A DNA stretch of 64,000 nt from Rothia sp035916755 (GCF_035916755.1 NZ_JAYWIX010000002.1:328077-392076), one strand, 5' to 3'. Positions 49,768-58,545 are shown, numbered from the stretch's first letter. The notes: generated by a model from the letters alone, not told the origin. Made by a program: numbers and translations.

Positions 49768-49792
49768 GAGCCGGTAAAATCGCGAAGCGACC
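49768..49792. repeat. Direct repeat of the ispH-end element
   Basis: Exact 25-base copy of 49663-49687 (begins GAGCCGGTAAAATCGCG), here without the complementary right arm. TGCCCACGATTGGGCA, a small hairpin, lies between the two copies. Confidence 0.75.
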
Positions 49793-49823
49793 TCCATGTA
49801 CCTTGCGCGAAGAGTTTCCCTAT

Positions 49824-49853
49824 AAGAAAAGGCCCCGCACGGGGCCTTTTCTT
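49824..49853. terminator. Bidirectional terminator between ispH and the serine permease
   Basis: AAGAAAAGGCCCC, loop GCAC, then GGGGCCTTTTCTT: a perfect stem with A- and T-tracts on both sides, between convergent genes. Confidence 0.92.
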
Positions 49854-49863
49854 GTGGGGCTAG

Positions 49864-51171
49864 TTAGCTGGGAATTAGGCCGTAGACGACGGCGGAGAAG
49901 GCAGCGATGCCTGAGATCACCACGAAGATGTTGGAGAGTTTGCCGCGGTAGGGGGCCAGTGCCGGTACCTTGTGGATGGCCCACATGGGCACGATGAAGA
50001 GTACTAGGGCCATCACGGGGCCTACCAATGATTCGATGAGGGAGAGGACGCTGGGGTTCAGCACGGCTGCGATCCAGACGGTAACCACGATGAAGACGTT
50101 GACAGCTACGTTGAGGGCCTTATCGCTGATGCGTTTTTTCTCGGGATCGAAGTTCTTTCGGATAATACCCGCTGCTCCTTCGTGCCCGCCGAGCCAGTGG
50201 CCGAAGTAGGAGGAGACAATGGCAGCGATGGCTACGATGGGGCCGAGCCAGTTGATGAAGGGGGCATCGAATTCGTTGGCCAGGTAGGAGAGGATGGGGA
50301 GGTTTGAGGCACGGGCTTCAGCGAGGCCGTCCGGACCGATAGCCAGCACGCAGGACCAGACGAAGCCCATGGTGAAGACGGTCAGAATGATTGAGGTCAC
50401 GCGTAGCACGCGGGATGCCTTGACCGAAGCGAAGCCGTGGTACTGCTTGCGCATGGCAACCGAGAACTGGGAGATAGCCGCTGCGTGGTAGAAGGAGAAG
50501 ACGAGCACCGGCAGCATGAGCCAGAGGGTCATCGAGAAGTTGTCGGGTGCCGGTACTTGGCTAAAGCCGTTCAGCGACCAGTGGGGAATCAGGTAGAGGG
50601 TGAGTGCGGCGAGTACCAGAATGAGGGGGTAGACCAGGAACTGGGTCACCATGAGCATGAATTTTTGACCGATAATCATGACGGCGCTCATGGCGCCGAC
50701 GAGCAGGGCGGCAAGGAGCCAGCGGGGCAGCGGTTCTAGTCCGAACTGGTTGGTGAGGAAGGAGTCAACGGTGTTAGTGATACTGACGCCGTAAATGAGC
50801 AGGATGGGGTAGATAGAGAGGAAGTAGAGCAGGGTAAAGATTTTGCCGAAGCCTCGGCCAAAGAATTCTTCGGCTACCTCTGTGATATCTGCTGTTTGTT
50901 TAGAGCTGGCGGAGACCATGCGGGACAGCCCGCGGTGAGCCAGGAAGGTCATGGGCCAAATCAGGACGGTTGCAGCCAGCAGGGGCCAGACACCGCCAGC
51001 GCCCGCGTTGATGGGGAGGAAGAGGATGCCCGCGCCAACCGCTGTGCCGAAGAGGCTGACGGTCCAGGCTGTGTCTGTGCGGTTCCACCCCGGCGCCCGG
51101 GATGCGGCGTCGCCCATTTCGATGGCTGCGGTAGAGACATCGGTGTATTCGTTGTTGCCCTTGTGAGACAT
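49864..51171 (-). CDS. sdaC: Serine transporter, SdaC-like (HAAAP family)
   Basis: The 435-residue permease has about eleven helices. The start WTVSLFGTAVGAGILFLPINAG is the signature of SdaC/TdcC/aromatic amino acid permeases, and the FSFYHAAAISQFSVAMRK block fits SdaC best. It probably imports L-serine by proton or sodium symport. TAGGAG lies before the ATG at 51171. It is divergent from the broken SMR gene. Threonine or an aromatic amino acid remains possible as substrate. Confidence 0.82.
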   Translation of the reverse strand: MSHKGNNEYTDVSTAAIEMGDAASRAPGWNRTDTAWTVSLFGTAVGAGILFLPINAGAGGVWPLLAATVLIWPMTFLAHRGLSRMVSASSKQTADITEVAEEFFGRGFGKIFTLLYFLSIYPILLIYGVSITNTVDSFLTNQFGLEPLPRWLLAALLVGAMSAVMIIGQKFMLMVTQFLVYPLILVLAALTLYLIPHWSLNGFSQVPAPDNFSMTLWLMLPVLVFSFYHAAAISQFSVAMRKQYHGFASVKASRVLRVTSIILTVFTMGFVWSCVLAIGPDGLAEARASNLPILSYLANEFDAPFINWLGPIVAIAAIVSSYFGHWLGGHEGAAGIIRKNFDPEKKRISDKALNVAVNVFIVVTVWIAAVLNPSVLSLIESLVGPVMALVLFIVPMWAIHKVPALAPYRGKLSNIFVVISGIAAFSAVVYGLIPS

Positions 51172-51255
51172 ACAAAAACTCCTAGATTCACATCGTTGTG
51201 AGATACGTGTGCTTATTATTCTAGCCTTTTTGTACGGGGCATGCAGAATGAGCCT

Positions 51256-51579
51256 ATGCCCTACCTTTTCCTCGCGCTCGCCATTGGCTCGGAGCTCATT
51301 GCCACCACCCTACTGAAATACACCGAGGGGTTCACCAAACTGTGGTTTACCCTGGGCTGCCTGGTGGGCTACGGTTTCGCTTTTTTCATGCTGTCGCTGG
51401 CGGTGCGGGACATCCCGGTCGGGGTTGCCTACGCCCTCTGATCGGGGCTGGGCACCGCTGCCATCGTCGCCATCGGTGCGGTCTTTCTCGGGGAGCCTAT
51501 CACCCTGGTCAAGGTGGTGGGCATTTCCCTGATTGTTGCCGGGGTGCTGGTGCTCAACCTGGGCGGGGCTAGCCACTAG
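51256..51579 (+). pseudogene. SMR (EmrE-like) efflux gene with a TGA at the Trp63 position
   Basis: The first 61 codons read as an SMR protein: PYLFLALAIGSELIATTLL (Glu13 equals EmrE Glu14), then GYGFAFFMLSLAVRDIPVG and VAYAL. Codon 62 is TGA (51439-51441) where SMR proteins have the essential Trp of YAxWSG. After it the same frame continues with SGLGTAAIVAIGAVFLGEP, then VAGVLVLNLGGASH and a TAG at 51577. A single G-to-A change from TGG explains this. It is most likely a pseudogene; read-through is possible but unproven. Confidence 0.88.
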
Positions 51580-51971
51580 TTCTGGTAGCAGATTTCCTCC
51601 CAGACGGGCCGATAGCCCAGCTCCTCATTGACCTTGATCATGGCCGGGTTGACGGCTGAGTTCATGGTAATAATTTGCCGGATATGGGGTGCGGACGCCG
51701 GCAGGCGGGTATGGCTGAGTACCTTGAGGGCACGGGAGAGGCCAAGGCCGCGGTGCTCTGGCATGACCACGGTAGATTCCTGCCAGGCTGAGGCATTGCG
51801 TGTATCGGTGGGATAGGTCAAGGCCGTTAGCGCTGCAATCTTTCCTTGGTGTAGGGCTGCCGCATACATCAGTTTTTCTCCTGATGCGTGGGTTTTCTCC
51901 TCTATCTCGCGCAGACGCTCAGGGGTGAAGTTTGAAGCCTCCCAGCGGACTTCTCCAGTGGGCTCATCCAC
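51576..51971 (-). pseudogene. C-terminal remnant of a two-domain GNAT acetyltransferase
   Basis: The 131-residue frame has the acetyl-CoA loop VVMPEHRGLGLSRALKV and NPAMIKVNEELGYRPVWEE, matching the second GNAT domain of ~400-residue actinobacterial proteins. Upstream the same frame continues as SFRLGTSPAAYHQLEV, typical of those proteins, but meets a stop within ~20 codons and has no good start. The N-terminal domain is missing. It overlaps the end of the SMR gene by four bases. Confidence 0.65.
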
Positions 51972-52169
51972 TTCTAGCTGGTGGTAAGCAGCTGGTGATG
52001 TCCCGAGACGAAAACTGCGCTTTTGTCATGCTGACCAGCATAAAATACTGTGCTATAGGTAACAAGAGGTGGGTGAGGGGAATCTGCCTGAATTACCCCG
52101 CCGGTAGCGGGCGTCCGCACCGCGTGCAGGGCTTCACTAACGCTCCCGCGCTTGCTTGACTCACCCCTG

Positions 52170-52182
52170 TAAACTAGAAACC
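52170..52182 (+). promoter_or_regulatory. Leaderless promoter of ychF
   Basis: TAAACT (52170-52175), seven bases, then the GTG at 52183. Confidence 0.55.
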
Positions 52183-53268
52183 GTGGCTTTAACTATTGGA
52201 ATTGTGGGTCTGCCCAACGTCGGCAAGTCGACCCTCTTTAACGCACTGACCAAAAACAACATCCTGGCAGCGAACTACCCCTTCGCGACCATCGAACCCA
52301 ACGTGGGCGTCGTCAACCTGCCCGATGAGCGCCTGGCCCGCCTGGCCGAAATCTACGGTTCCGAGCGCATCCTGCCCGCAACCGTCTCCTTCGTTGACAT
52401 CGCCGGTATCGTTCGCGGCGCCTCCGAGGGTGAAGGTTTGGGTAACCAGTTCCTCGCGAACATCCGCGAGGCTCACGCCATCGCCCAGGTCGTCCGCGCC
52501 TTTGACGACCCCGACGTCATCCATGTCGACGGCAAGGTAGACCCCGCCAGCGACATGGAAACCATCAACACCGAGCTGGTGCTGGCTGACCTACAGACCC
52601 TGGAAAACGCTATTCCCCGTCTGGAAAAGGCTGTCAAAATCAAGAAGGGCGACCCTGCCCAGCTTGAGGAATACAAGAAGGCGCAGGCCGTACTGGAACA
52701 GGGCGACACCCTGATCTCTAAGTACGAAGAAACCAAGATTGATATGGCTCTGCTCAAGGAGCTGAACCTGCTCACCTCCAAGCCCTTCATCTACGTCTTT
52801 AACTCGGACGAGGGCGTCCTCGCCTCTGAGGAAAAGCAGGCTGAACTGCGCGCCATGGTCGCCCCCGCTGAGGCCGTCTTCCTAGACGCCAAGCTTGAGG
52901 CTGACATGGTTGAGCTCTCTGAAGAAGAAGCCCGCGAAATGCTGGAGATGAGCGGCCAGGACGAGTCCGGCCTCGACAAGCTGGCCCGCGTTGGCTTCTC
53001 TACCCTGGGCCTGCAGACCTACCTGACCGCTGGCCCCAAGGAAACCCGCGCCTGGACTATCACCAAGGGCGACACTGCCCCCCAGGCTGCCGGCGTCATT
53101 CACACCGACTTTGAGCGCGGCTTCATCAAGGCAGAGGTTGTTTCCTTCTCTGACCTGGACGATGCCGGCTCCATGGCTGAGGCCAAGGCCCGCGGCAAGG
53201 TCCGTATGGAAGGTAAGGACTACATCATGCAGGACGGCGACGTGGTGGAGTTCCGCTTCAACGTCTAA
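52183..53268 (+). CDS. ychF: Redox-regulated ATPase YchF
   Basis: The 361-residue protein of the Obg-related YchF family starts LTIGIVGLPNVGKSTLFNAL with the P-loop. FVDIAGIVRGASEGEGLGNQFL is the G3/switch region, and the C-terminal TGS domain ends DYIMQDGDVVEFRFNV. YchF binds ATP rather than GTP, associates with ribosomes and affects oxidative stress responses. I take the GTG at 52183, just before the conserved N-terminus and 7 nt after a -10 box. Confidence 0.96.
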   Translation: MALTIGIVGLPNVGKSTLFNALTKNNILAANYPFATIEPNVGVVNLPDERLARLAEIYGSERILPATVSFVDIAGIVRGASEGEGLGNQFLANIREAHAIAQVVRAFDDPDVIHVDGKVDPASDMETINTELVLADLQTLENAIPRLEKAVKIKKGDPAQLEEYKKAQAVLEQGDTLISKYEETKIDMALLKELNLLTSKPFIYVFNSDEGVLASEEKQAELRAMVAPAEAVFLDAKLEADMVELSEEEAREMLEMSGQDESGLDKLARVGFSTLGLQTYLTAGPKETRAWTITKGDTAPQAAGVIHTDFERGFIKAEVVSFSDLDDAGSMAEAKARGKVRMEGKDYIMQDGDVVEFRFNV

Positions 53269-53292
53269 CCTCCAAGCCAGATCTTCCCTTGG

Positions 53293-53338
53293 AAAAGTGC
53301 AAGTGCCCCGCGAACAGTGCGGGGCACTTGCACTTTTT
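53293..53338 (+). terminator. ychF terminator
   Basis: A 19-bp perfect stem (53293-53311 with 53319-53337) has a 7-base loop and ends in TTTTT. Confidence 0.95.
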
Positions 53339-53440
53339 CGATAGCATCTTATGCGCGTGTGCGGTGTGTCGTCTACCGCTCATAAGTATGCTTTTGGCAC
53401 AATAGGGGATACCAAGCTACCTGATGAAAGAAGGTTTATC

Positions 53441-53899
53441 ATGAAAGCACGTCTAGCGTTCATCGCCGGTGCAGGTATCGGTTATGTGCTGGGTGCTCGC
53501 GCAGGCCGCGGCCAGTACGAAAAGATCAAGACCCAGGCTGCCAACGTCTGGAACGACCCCAAGGTGCAGAGCGGCATCAAGACCGCCGAAGAAACCGTCA
53601 AGGAACAGGCGCCCGTCGTCGCAGAAAAGGCCAAGGAAGCCGCTGTAGCGGGTGCTGAAAAGGCTAAAGAAGCTGCCACCGCAGGCACCGAGAAAGCCAA
53701 GGAAAAGGCTGAAGAGGTCAAGGGCGCCCGCGCCGAGGCTAAGGCCGAGAAGCAGGCAGAAAAGGCAGAAGCTAAGGCCGAAAAGGAAGCCGAGAAGGCC
53801 AATAAGAAGGCCCAGAAGCTGGTCGACGAGGCCCCTGCCGATATCGTCTCGGACCCCGCCACCGATATGAACGACGAAGGCCCGGCAACTACCAAGTAA
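53441..53899 (+). CDS. YtxH-like small protein with Ala/Glu/Lys repeats
   Basis: This is a 152-residue protein. The N-terminus KARLAFIAGAGIGYVLGARAGRGQYEKI has the glycine-zipper helix and GARAGR of YtxH-like proteins. Residues ~50-130 are charged helix-forming repeats of AEKAKEAA type, like LEA or stress proteins. The end is acidic. AGAAGG before the ATG at 53441 sets the start. Function is unknown; a membrane-tethered stress role is a guess from composition. Confidence 0.75.
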   Translation: MKARLAFIAGAGIGYVLGARAGRGQYEKIKTQAANVWNDPKVQSGIKTAEETVKEQAPVVAEKAKEAAVAGAEKAKEAATAGTEKAKEKAEEVKGARAEAKAEKQAEKAEAKAEKEAEKANKKAQKLVDEAPADIVSDPATDMNDEGPATTK

Positions 53900-53921
53900 G
53901 GCCCCCTACGTTTAGCCCCAG

Positions 53922-53962
53922 AACCTTCCGCTCTTCGACGCCCCGAAGAGCGGGAGGTTTTG
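53922..53962 (+). terminator. Terminator after the YtxH-like gene
   Basis: AACCTTCCGCTCTTCG (53922-53937) pairs with 53944-53959, allowing one G-T pair, then TTT. Confidence 0.8.
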
Positions 53963-54020
53963 TGCTTTTATCTGGGATAATGGGGAGCAACCTAGACACC
54001 ACCTAACTTTTGGAGACCCC

Positions 54021-54377
54021 ATGTCTGATGCCCCCGCACCCGCCTGCCCCGCCTGCTCTGAAGAGTACTCCTATCAGCAGGGGGACCTTTGGGTCTGCCC
54101 CATGTGCGGCCACGAATGGGCCGAAGCTGATGCCGCTGAGGCAGAAGAGAGCGGCTCCAAGGTGCTCGATGCTGTCGGCAATGAGCTGGTGGACGGCGAT
54201 TCCGTCACTATCACCAAGGGCCTCAAGGTTAAGGGCGGTGCCGATATCAAGGCTGGCACCAAGGTACGCGGTATCCGCCTACTCGAAAGCCCCGTCAACG
54301 GCCATGATATTGAAGCTAAGGTTCCCGGCGCAGGCCAGATGTACCTCAAGTCCTCCGTCGTCAAGAAGAGCAACTAA
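54021..54377 (+). CDS. yjdM: PhnA/YjdM family zinc-ribbon protein
   Basis: The 118-residue protein has an N-terminal zinc ribbon (CPACSEEYSYQQGDLWVCPMC, two CxxC pairs) and the C-terminal PhnA domain (VTITKGLKVKGGADIKAGTKV). Despite the PhnA name the family is not tied to phosphonate use. GGAG precedes the ATG. A GATAAT box lies near 53976. The MFS gene follows after 23 bp and may be cotranscribed. Confidence 0.92.
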   Translation: MSDAPAPACPACSEEYSYQQGDLWVCPMCGHEWAEADAAEAEESGSKVLDAVGNELVDGDSVTITKGLKVKGGADIKAGTKVRGIRLLESPVNGHDIEAKVPGAGQMYLKSSVVKKSN

Positions 54378-54400
54378 ACCCTGAAAGTAGTGGCCCACCC

Positions 54401-55777
54401 GTGAAATGGCTGGTGTGGGCGGTTGCCATAGCCGCCTACGTGTTCTCAATTATCAACCGCAGCTCCTTTTCGGCGCTGGGGGCCACTGCCCAAACCCACT
54501 TTGGGGTTGAGGCTACAGCTATTTCCCTTTTCATCATGCTGCAGCTGGTGGTCTACGCCAGCTGGCAGGTACCGGTGGGTGCCCTGCTTGACCGTAAGGG
54601 GGCGCCGGTGCTGATTGCCGGTGGCCTGACCCTCATGACAGCTGGCCAGTTTCTCCTGGCTCAGAGCGAGACTGTGCCCCTGGCCCTGCTAGCGCGTGTG
54701 CTGGTGGGCAGCGGGGACGCCTGTATCTTCGTCAGCCTGATTCGCCTGATTTCAGACTGGTTTACTCCTAAACAAATCCCGGTGGTCAACCAAATTAGCG
54801 CCAATATGGGCCAGATGGGTCAGCTAGTTGCCGTCACACCCCTGGTCACCCTGGTGGGTGCCCTGGGCTGGCAGGGCGGTTTTACTGTTCTCGCCGCTAT
54901 CGGTTCTTGCCTTCTGCTTCTGGCCCTCTTCACGCTCAGGCCGGCTCCCGGCAGGGCTACCGTAGCCCAGGGGCTGGGCCGCCGTGCTCGGCGCGGACGG
55001 GGGAGCGCGTCCGCCCGGCGTCCGCTCCCTGACCAGGAAGAAGCCAACCGGGCCCGCACCGACCACCCCTACCCCGTTACTGACTCCCTGCCCGTTCTTC
55101 CCCCGGCCTCGGGCCCAGGTTTTGCGGCTTCTATTCGGCAGGTACTTGCCTACCCGGGCGTGCGCCTAGCCTTTTGGGTGCACTACGTGACGGCCTCCAT
55201 GATTTTCTCCATCATGCTGCTGTGGGGTATGCCTTTCCTGACCGGGGGCCTGGGCTATAGCCGGTCCCTGGCCTCGGGCATCGTCAGTACAGTGGTGGCC
55301 TCCATCGTCATTGCCGGGTTCTTCACCGGCTCGATTCTCTCCCGCTTTTCTCCTTACCGGGTGCACATCGCGGTGGGTAGCAGCCTGCTCAACCTCAGCC
55401 TGTGGTCCTTGATTTTCTTCTGGCCCGGAAATGCCCCCACCGCCCTGGTATATGCGGCGGCTATCACCCTGGGTGTCAACGGCCCGGTGTCCATGGCAGC
55501 TTTTGAGGTGGTGCGTTCGCACGTGCCCCAACACCAGCGCGGTCTAGCCACGGGCATCGCCAATATGGGAGGATTCGTAGGAGCCCTCACCATCGTGTTC
55601 CTGATCGGCCTGATTCTTGACAGCCTCGGCGCCGGCACCCCCGAAACCTACACTCTTGAGGCCTTCCGCTGGGCTATGGCCAGCCACATTCCGGTGATTC
55701 TGCTGGGCATTCTCATGATTACCCTGCTCTACCCCAAGGCCAAGAGGGCGCTGGCAGGCCGGGCGCAGGCGTCCTAG
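54401..55777 (+). CDS. MFS transporter
   Basis: The 458-residue, 12-helix MFS protein starts at GTG 54401. Visible parts are helix 1 (VWAVAIAAYVFSIINRSSFSA), the helix 2-3 loop (GALLDRKGAPVL) and a long basic and proline-rich central loop (RRARRGRGSASARRPLPDQE) before helix 7. The late block INGPVSMAAFEVVRSHVPQH-like sequence near 360 fits the nitrate/sugar-phosphate related MFS groups. The substrate cannot be named. A hairpin follows the stop. Confidence 0.85.
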   Translation: MKWLVWAVAIAAYVFSIINRSSFSALGATAQTHFGVEATAISLFIMLQLVVYASWQVPVGALLDRKGAPVLIAGGLTLMTAGQFLLAQSETVPLALLARVLVGSGDACIFVSLIRLISDWFTPKQIPVVNQISANMGQMGQLVAVTPLVTLVGALGWQGGFTVLAAIGSCLLLLALFTLRPAPGRATVAQGLGRRARRGRGSASARRPLPDQEEANRARTDHPYPVTDSLPVLPPASGPGFAASIRQVLAYPGVRLAFWVHYVTASMIFSIMLLWGMPFLTGGLGYSRSLASGIVSTVVASIVIAGFFTGSILSRFSPYRVHIAVGSSLLNLSLWSLIFFWPGNAPTALVYAAAITLGVNGPVSMAAFEVVRSHVPQHQRGLATGIANMGGFVGALTIVFLIGLILDSLGAGTPETYTLEAFRWAMASHIPVILLGILMITLLYPKAKRALAGRAQAS

Positions 55778-55783
55778 TTTCTC

Positions 55784-55806
55784 AGGGGCGGACGCCCGCC
55801 GCCCCT
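55784..55806 (+). terminator. Hairpin after the MFS gene
   Basis: AGGGGCGG (55784-55791) pairs with CCGCCCCT (55799-55806). No T-tract follows. The left arm overlaps one copy of the nonamer GCGGACGCC. Confidence 0.5.
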
Positions 55807-55940
55807 CCCAGCCGACAGGCAGCAAACGCACGGGGAGGGGCGCGGTATCTTGCCCACATTTTCCGGTTTTCACTGGGCAGGTGCTACCGCGGTCTTTAGA
55901 ATTAAAAGCCGCACACCACGCCTTACCCTGTGAAGGAAAC

Positions 55941-56618
55941 ATGACCAGAAAATCAGTCGTCCTGTTCACTAGCCTTGCCCTGCTGGCCCTCACCGCCTGC
56001 CAGCAGGAAGAAGTGATTACCCGCGTTGACCCGCAGACCGCTTCGGCAAGCGCAAGTTCAGTATCGCCCAGCCCTACCCCCACCGTTGAAGCGACCACCG
56101 CAACGCCTACTCCAGAATCGACTCCCGAACCCACCACCGCAGAGCCGACCCCTGAACCTACTCCCGAAGATCCCTTCCCTGGCACCGTCTTTGCCGAGAA
56201 CGGCGTGACCTTCTTCGTGCCCCAGGACTACGTGCAGGACGCCACCCCCTCCCAGGCAGAAATCTTCACCTACCAGTTCACCCACTACCGTAGCGCCGAG
56301 GACGCCGCGGGCCGCTTTATGGTGGGCACCCCCTATAGCGATGAGCAGGGGCGTAGCGCCGAGGAAATGGAGAAGGAAACCGTAGCCCGGCTCACCCCGG
56401 CCTGGTCAATCAACGAGACCGTTGAGACCATCAACTACACCCGCGAAGACGGTGTGCGTGTGATTCGCTCCGAGGTACGTTTTGCTTCGAGTAATGCCCC
56501 CGGCTACATCTTCACCCTGGATAACGGGCACGAGCTGATGCACGCCGCTATCTTGGTAGACGACGCCAACCCTGACTTCCTGAAGAAGATTGAGGATTCT
56601 ATCGGCTTCGCCTGGTAG
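55941..56618 (+). CDS. Lipoprotein with Thr/Pro/Glu-rich linker
   Basis: The 225-residue protein has a signal peptide with lipobox LALTAC, then a Ser/Thr/Pro/Glu linker (about 35-80) built of PTPE-type repeats that would span the wall. A globular domain follows (VFAENGVTFFVPQDYVQD to KKIEDSIGFAW). I do not recognise the domain. TAGAAT at about 55896 and GAAGGAAA before the ATG at 55941 give promoter and ribosome site. It is surface exposed; function is unknown. Confidence 0.8.
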   Translation: MTRKSVVLFTSLALLALTACQQEEVITRVDPQTASASASSVSPSPTPTVEATTATPTPESTPEPTTAEPTPEPTPEDPFPGTVFAENGVTFFVPQDYVQDATPSQAEIFTYQFTHYRSAEDAAGRFMVGTPYSDEQGRSAEEMEKETVARLTPAWSINETVETINYTREDGVRVIRSEVRFASSNAPGYIFTLDNGHELMHAAILVDDANPDFLKKIEDSIGFAW

Positions 56619-56647
56619 CAGGCACCTTAGTCAGAAGCCTATACACG

Positions 56648-56681
56648 CAGCGGGCGGAACCGGTGCCGGTTCCGCCCGCTG
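56648..56681. terminator. Bidirectional terminator
   Basis: CAGCGGGCGGAACCGG, loop TG, then its perfect complement, between convergent genes. Confidence 0.8.
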
Positions 56682-56719
56682 TGGCGTTTAAAAAGTTTCG
56701 CTATAGGTTTGCCCCGCTT

Positions 56720-57412
56720 TTAGTTTTCTTCTGTGGTCTCTTCTGGGGCGTGCAGCTTGCCCACGCCCTCTGACAGGGCAATGAACTCGTCGATGTCTTC
56801 CTGGGTTGCATAGGGTACGGGGTGTACGAGCAGCTCGTTGATGCTGGAGCGGAAGATGTAGCTGAGGCTGACCGGGTCTGAACCCTTGCCGCCGATAATA
56901 GCCTTGGTGGTTAGGCCGTAGCTGAGCATGGTGAGCTGGTTAGCCTGTACCTTGACGTCAGTTCCGGCCTTGAGCTGGCCCGCCTGATCAAGGTGTACCA
57001 GCATGTCGTAGAAGAGGGTGCGGATGCGCTCTAGGCTGGTTACCGAGACTTTCTTGATTTCAGGGGTGGAGCGTAGCTCGGCCACCATGCCCAGGGTGAT
57101 ACGGGAAACCGCACGGGAACGCGGGGTCAGCGGGATGAAGTGCTCAAGAATCTTGACGGTGTTGAGCACGTCCTGCCCCTGTACCGATACTGCCCGCATA
57201 CTGGCCTCGGTCTCTACACCGATAAGTTCCAGGGCGTAGGTAACCAGTTCGACGCGGCTGTCGAAGGAGTGGCGCAGCGAACCGGTGGAAATGCCGGCTT
57301 CGGCTGCCACATTGCGAATGGTGATAGCGCTGACGCCGCGTTCGTTGAGGAGCTTCCAGACCGCCTGGGAAATAACTTTCTTGCGTTCGTCGTGGTCAAT
57401 GAGCTTAGGCAC
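56720..57412 (-). CDS. TetR family regulator, second of a coupled pair
   Basis: The 230-residue TetR protein begins PKLIDHDERKKVISQAVWKLL and has the HTH ITIRNVAAEAGISTGSLRHSF at about 28-48. The ligand-binding part is variable. The GTG start at 57412 overlaps the end of the upstream tetR gene by 8 bp, so the two are translationally coupled. Both share the unusual start PKLI.H.ERK, marking a tandem duplication. The end is acidic (EETTEEN). The target is unknown. Confidence 0.88.
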   Translation of the reverse strand: MPKLIDHDERKKVISQAVWKLLNERGVSAITIRNVAAEAGISTGSLRHSFDSRVELVTYALELIGVETEASMRAVSVQGQDVLNTVKILEHFIPLTPRSRAVSRITLGMVAELRSTPEIKKVSVTSLERIRTLFYDMLVHLDQAGQLKAGTDVKVQANQLTMLSYGLTTKAIIGGKGSDPVSLSYIFRSSINELLVHPVPYATQEDIDEFIALSEGVGKLHAPEETTEEN

Positions 57413-58055
57413 TGAAGAACTCCTGACTGTAGTAGTCGAGGTCCTGCTCTTCGGGGTAGGTGAAGATTTCCAGCAGGGTCTCGAAGTGGGTGAGCATGGG
57501 GGCCATGAGCTCTTCGTCGCTGGCTTCACCGTCGGTGAGCAGGTAGAGGCAGTTGATACCCCACAGCAGGGCTACGAGTTTTTCTACCTCTAGGTCAATA
57601 TCGATATCGTCGCGCACAAACCCCTGGGCCCGCAGCTGGCTGAGCAGGAAGCCGTAGGCGTAGAGGAAGTCCTTTTCGCGGGACTGCAGAATCTTGGCGA
57701 TACCGGGAATCGTTGAGGCATCGGCCAGCATGCCCGCAACCACGGTGATAAAGAGCTTGCCGTCTTCAGAGACGGGGGAGAGCTCGGTGAAGATTTCTTC
57801 GAGGCTGTAAATCAGCTCGTAGTTGAAGGTGCGGCTGGTCAGGGCCCGAATGAAGCGCTTGCCCACATAGTCGAGAGAGAACTGCATCATCTCTTCGTGA
57901 GAGGGGAAGACATGGCGCAGGGAGCCTGTAGAGATGCCAGCTTCGGCGGCTACGGTTCGCACAGATACGCCGCGGACGCCTTCACGGGCTAGCACCGCCC
58001 AGACCGCCTGGGCGATTTCTTGTTTGCGTTCTTCGTGGTTGATGAGTTTAGGCAC
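57405..58055 (-). CDS. TetR family regulator, first of a coupled pair
   Basis: The 216-residue paralog of the next gene begins PKLINHEERKQEIAQAVWAVL and has the HTH SVRTVAAEAGISTGSLRHVF. The GTG at 58055 is preceded at 6 nt by TAAAGT, so the operon mRNA is probably leaderless. Upstream on the same strand is a uvrA-like pseudogene, which may once have been the regulated gene. The two regulators may form a heterodimer; that is inference. Confidence 0.88.
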   Translation of the reverse strand: MPKLINHEERKQEIAQAVWAVLAREGVRGVSVRTVAAEAGISTGSLRHVFPSHEEMMQFSLDYVGKRFIRALTSRTFNYELIYSLEEIFTELSPVSEDGKLFITVVAGMLADASTIPGIAKILQSREKDFLYAYGFLLSQLRAQGFVRDDIDIDLEVEKLVALLWGINCLYLLTDGEASDEELMAPMLTHFETLLEIFTYPEEQDLDYYSQEFFSA

Positions 58056-58067
58056 AGTTTAACTTTA
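58056..58067 (-). promoter_or_regulatory. Leaderless promoter of the tetR pair
   Basis: On the minus strand TAAAGT (58067-58062), then TAAACT and the GTG start. Confidence 0.5.
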
Positions 58068-58119
58068 GATGATGGTGTGGTTACTGGTACTGCACCCTGT
58101 CTTTTTTCGTAGGATAACG

Positions 58120-58545
58120 AGTTTATGACGAGGTGCAACAGGTGCGCTAGGGCGCTAGGCAGGCAGGCAGCCAGGTGCTCCCCGGTGAAGGTATCTGTGG
58201 CAGCAAGCTGAGCGGCAGTCCCCTCAAACACGATTGTACCGCCGCCGTGGCCAGCTTCTGGACCCACATCTATGATGTGGTCAGAATGGGCGTTCACGGC
58301 CTCGTGGTGCTCGATGCAGAGCACGGTGGTGCCGGAATCGACCAGCTGGTCGAGCAGGGTGAGGAACTGCTGAATATCGGCCAGGTGCAGGCCGGTGGCG
58401 GGCTCGTCAAAGACATAGGTGACGTCGGTGAGCGGGGAACCTAAGTGGCGCACCATCTTGGCGCGCCGGTCAGACCCTCAATCGCATCAACATCGGGCCG
58501 ATCCTGCCGCTCACCCCGGCTAAGACCTACAGTTACCCGCACAGC
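58120..58545 (-). pseudogene. uvrA-like gene remnant with internal deletion
   Basis: On the minus strand the region reads RAKMVRHLGSPLTDVTYVFD then EPATGLHLADIQQFL, TTVLCIEHHEAVNAHSDHII and DVGPEAGHGGG, the C-terminal ATPase end of UvrA-like ABC proteins (drug-resistance type UvrA2). Just upstream, in another frame, RPDVDAIEGLTGA resembles a block from the N-terminal half. The two are joined at about 58460, so several hundred codons are deleted and the frame is shifted. After GEHLAACLP the match ends. It is clearly non-functional; the exact limits are approximate. Confidence 0.75.
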
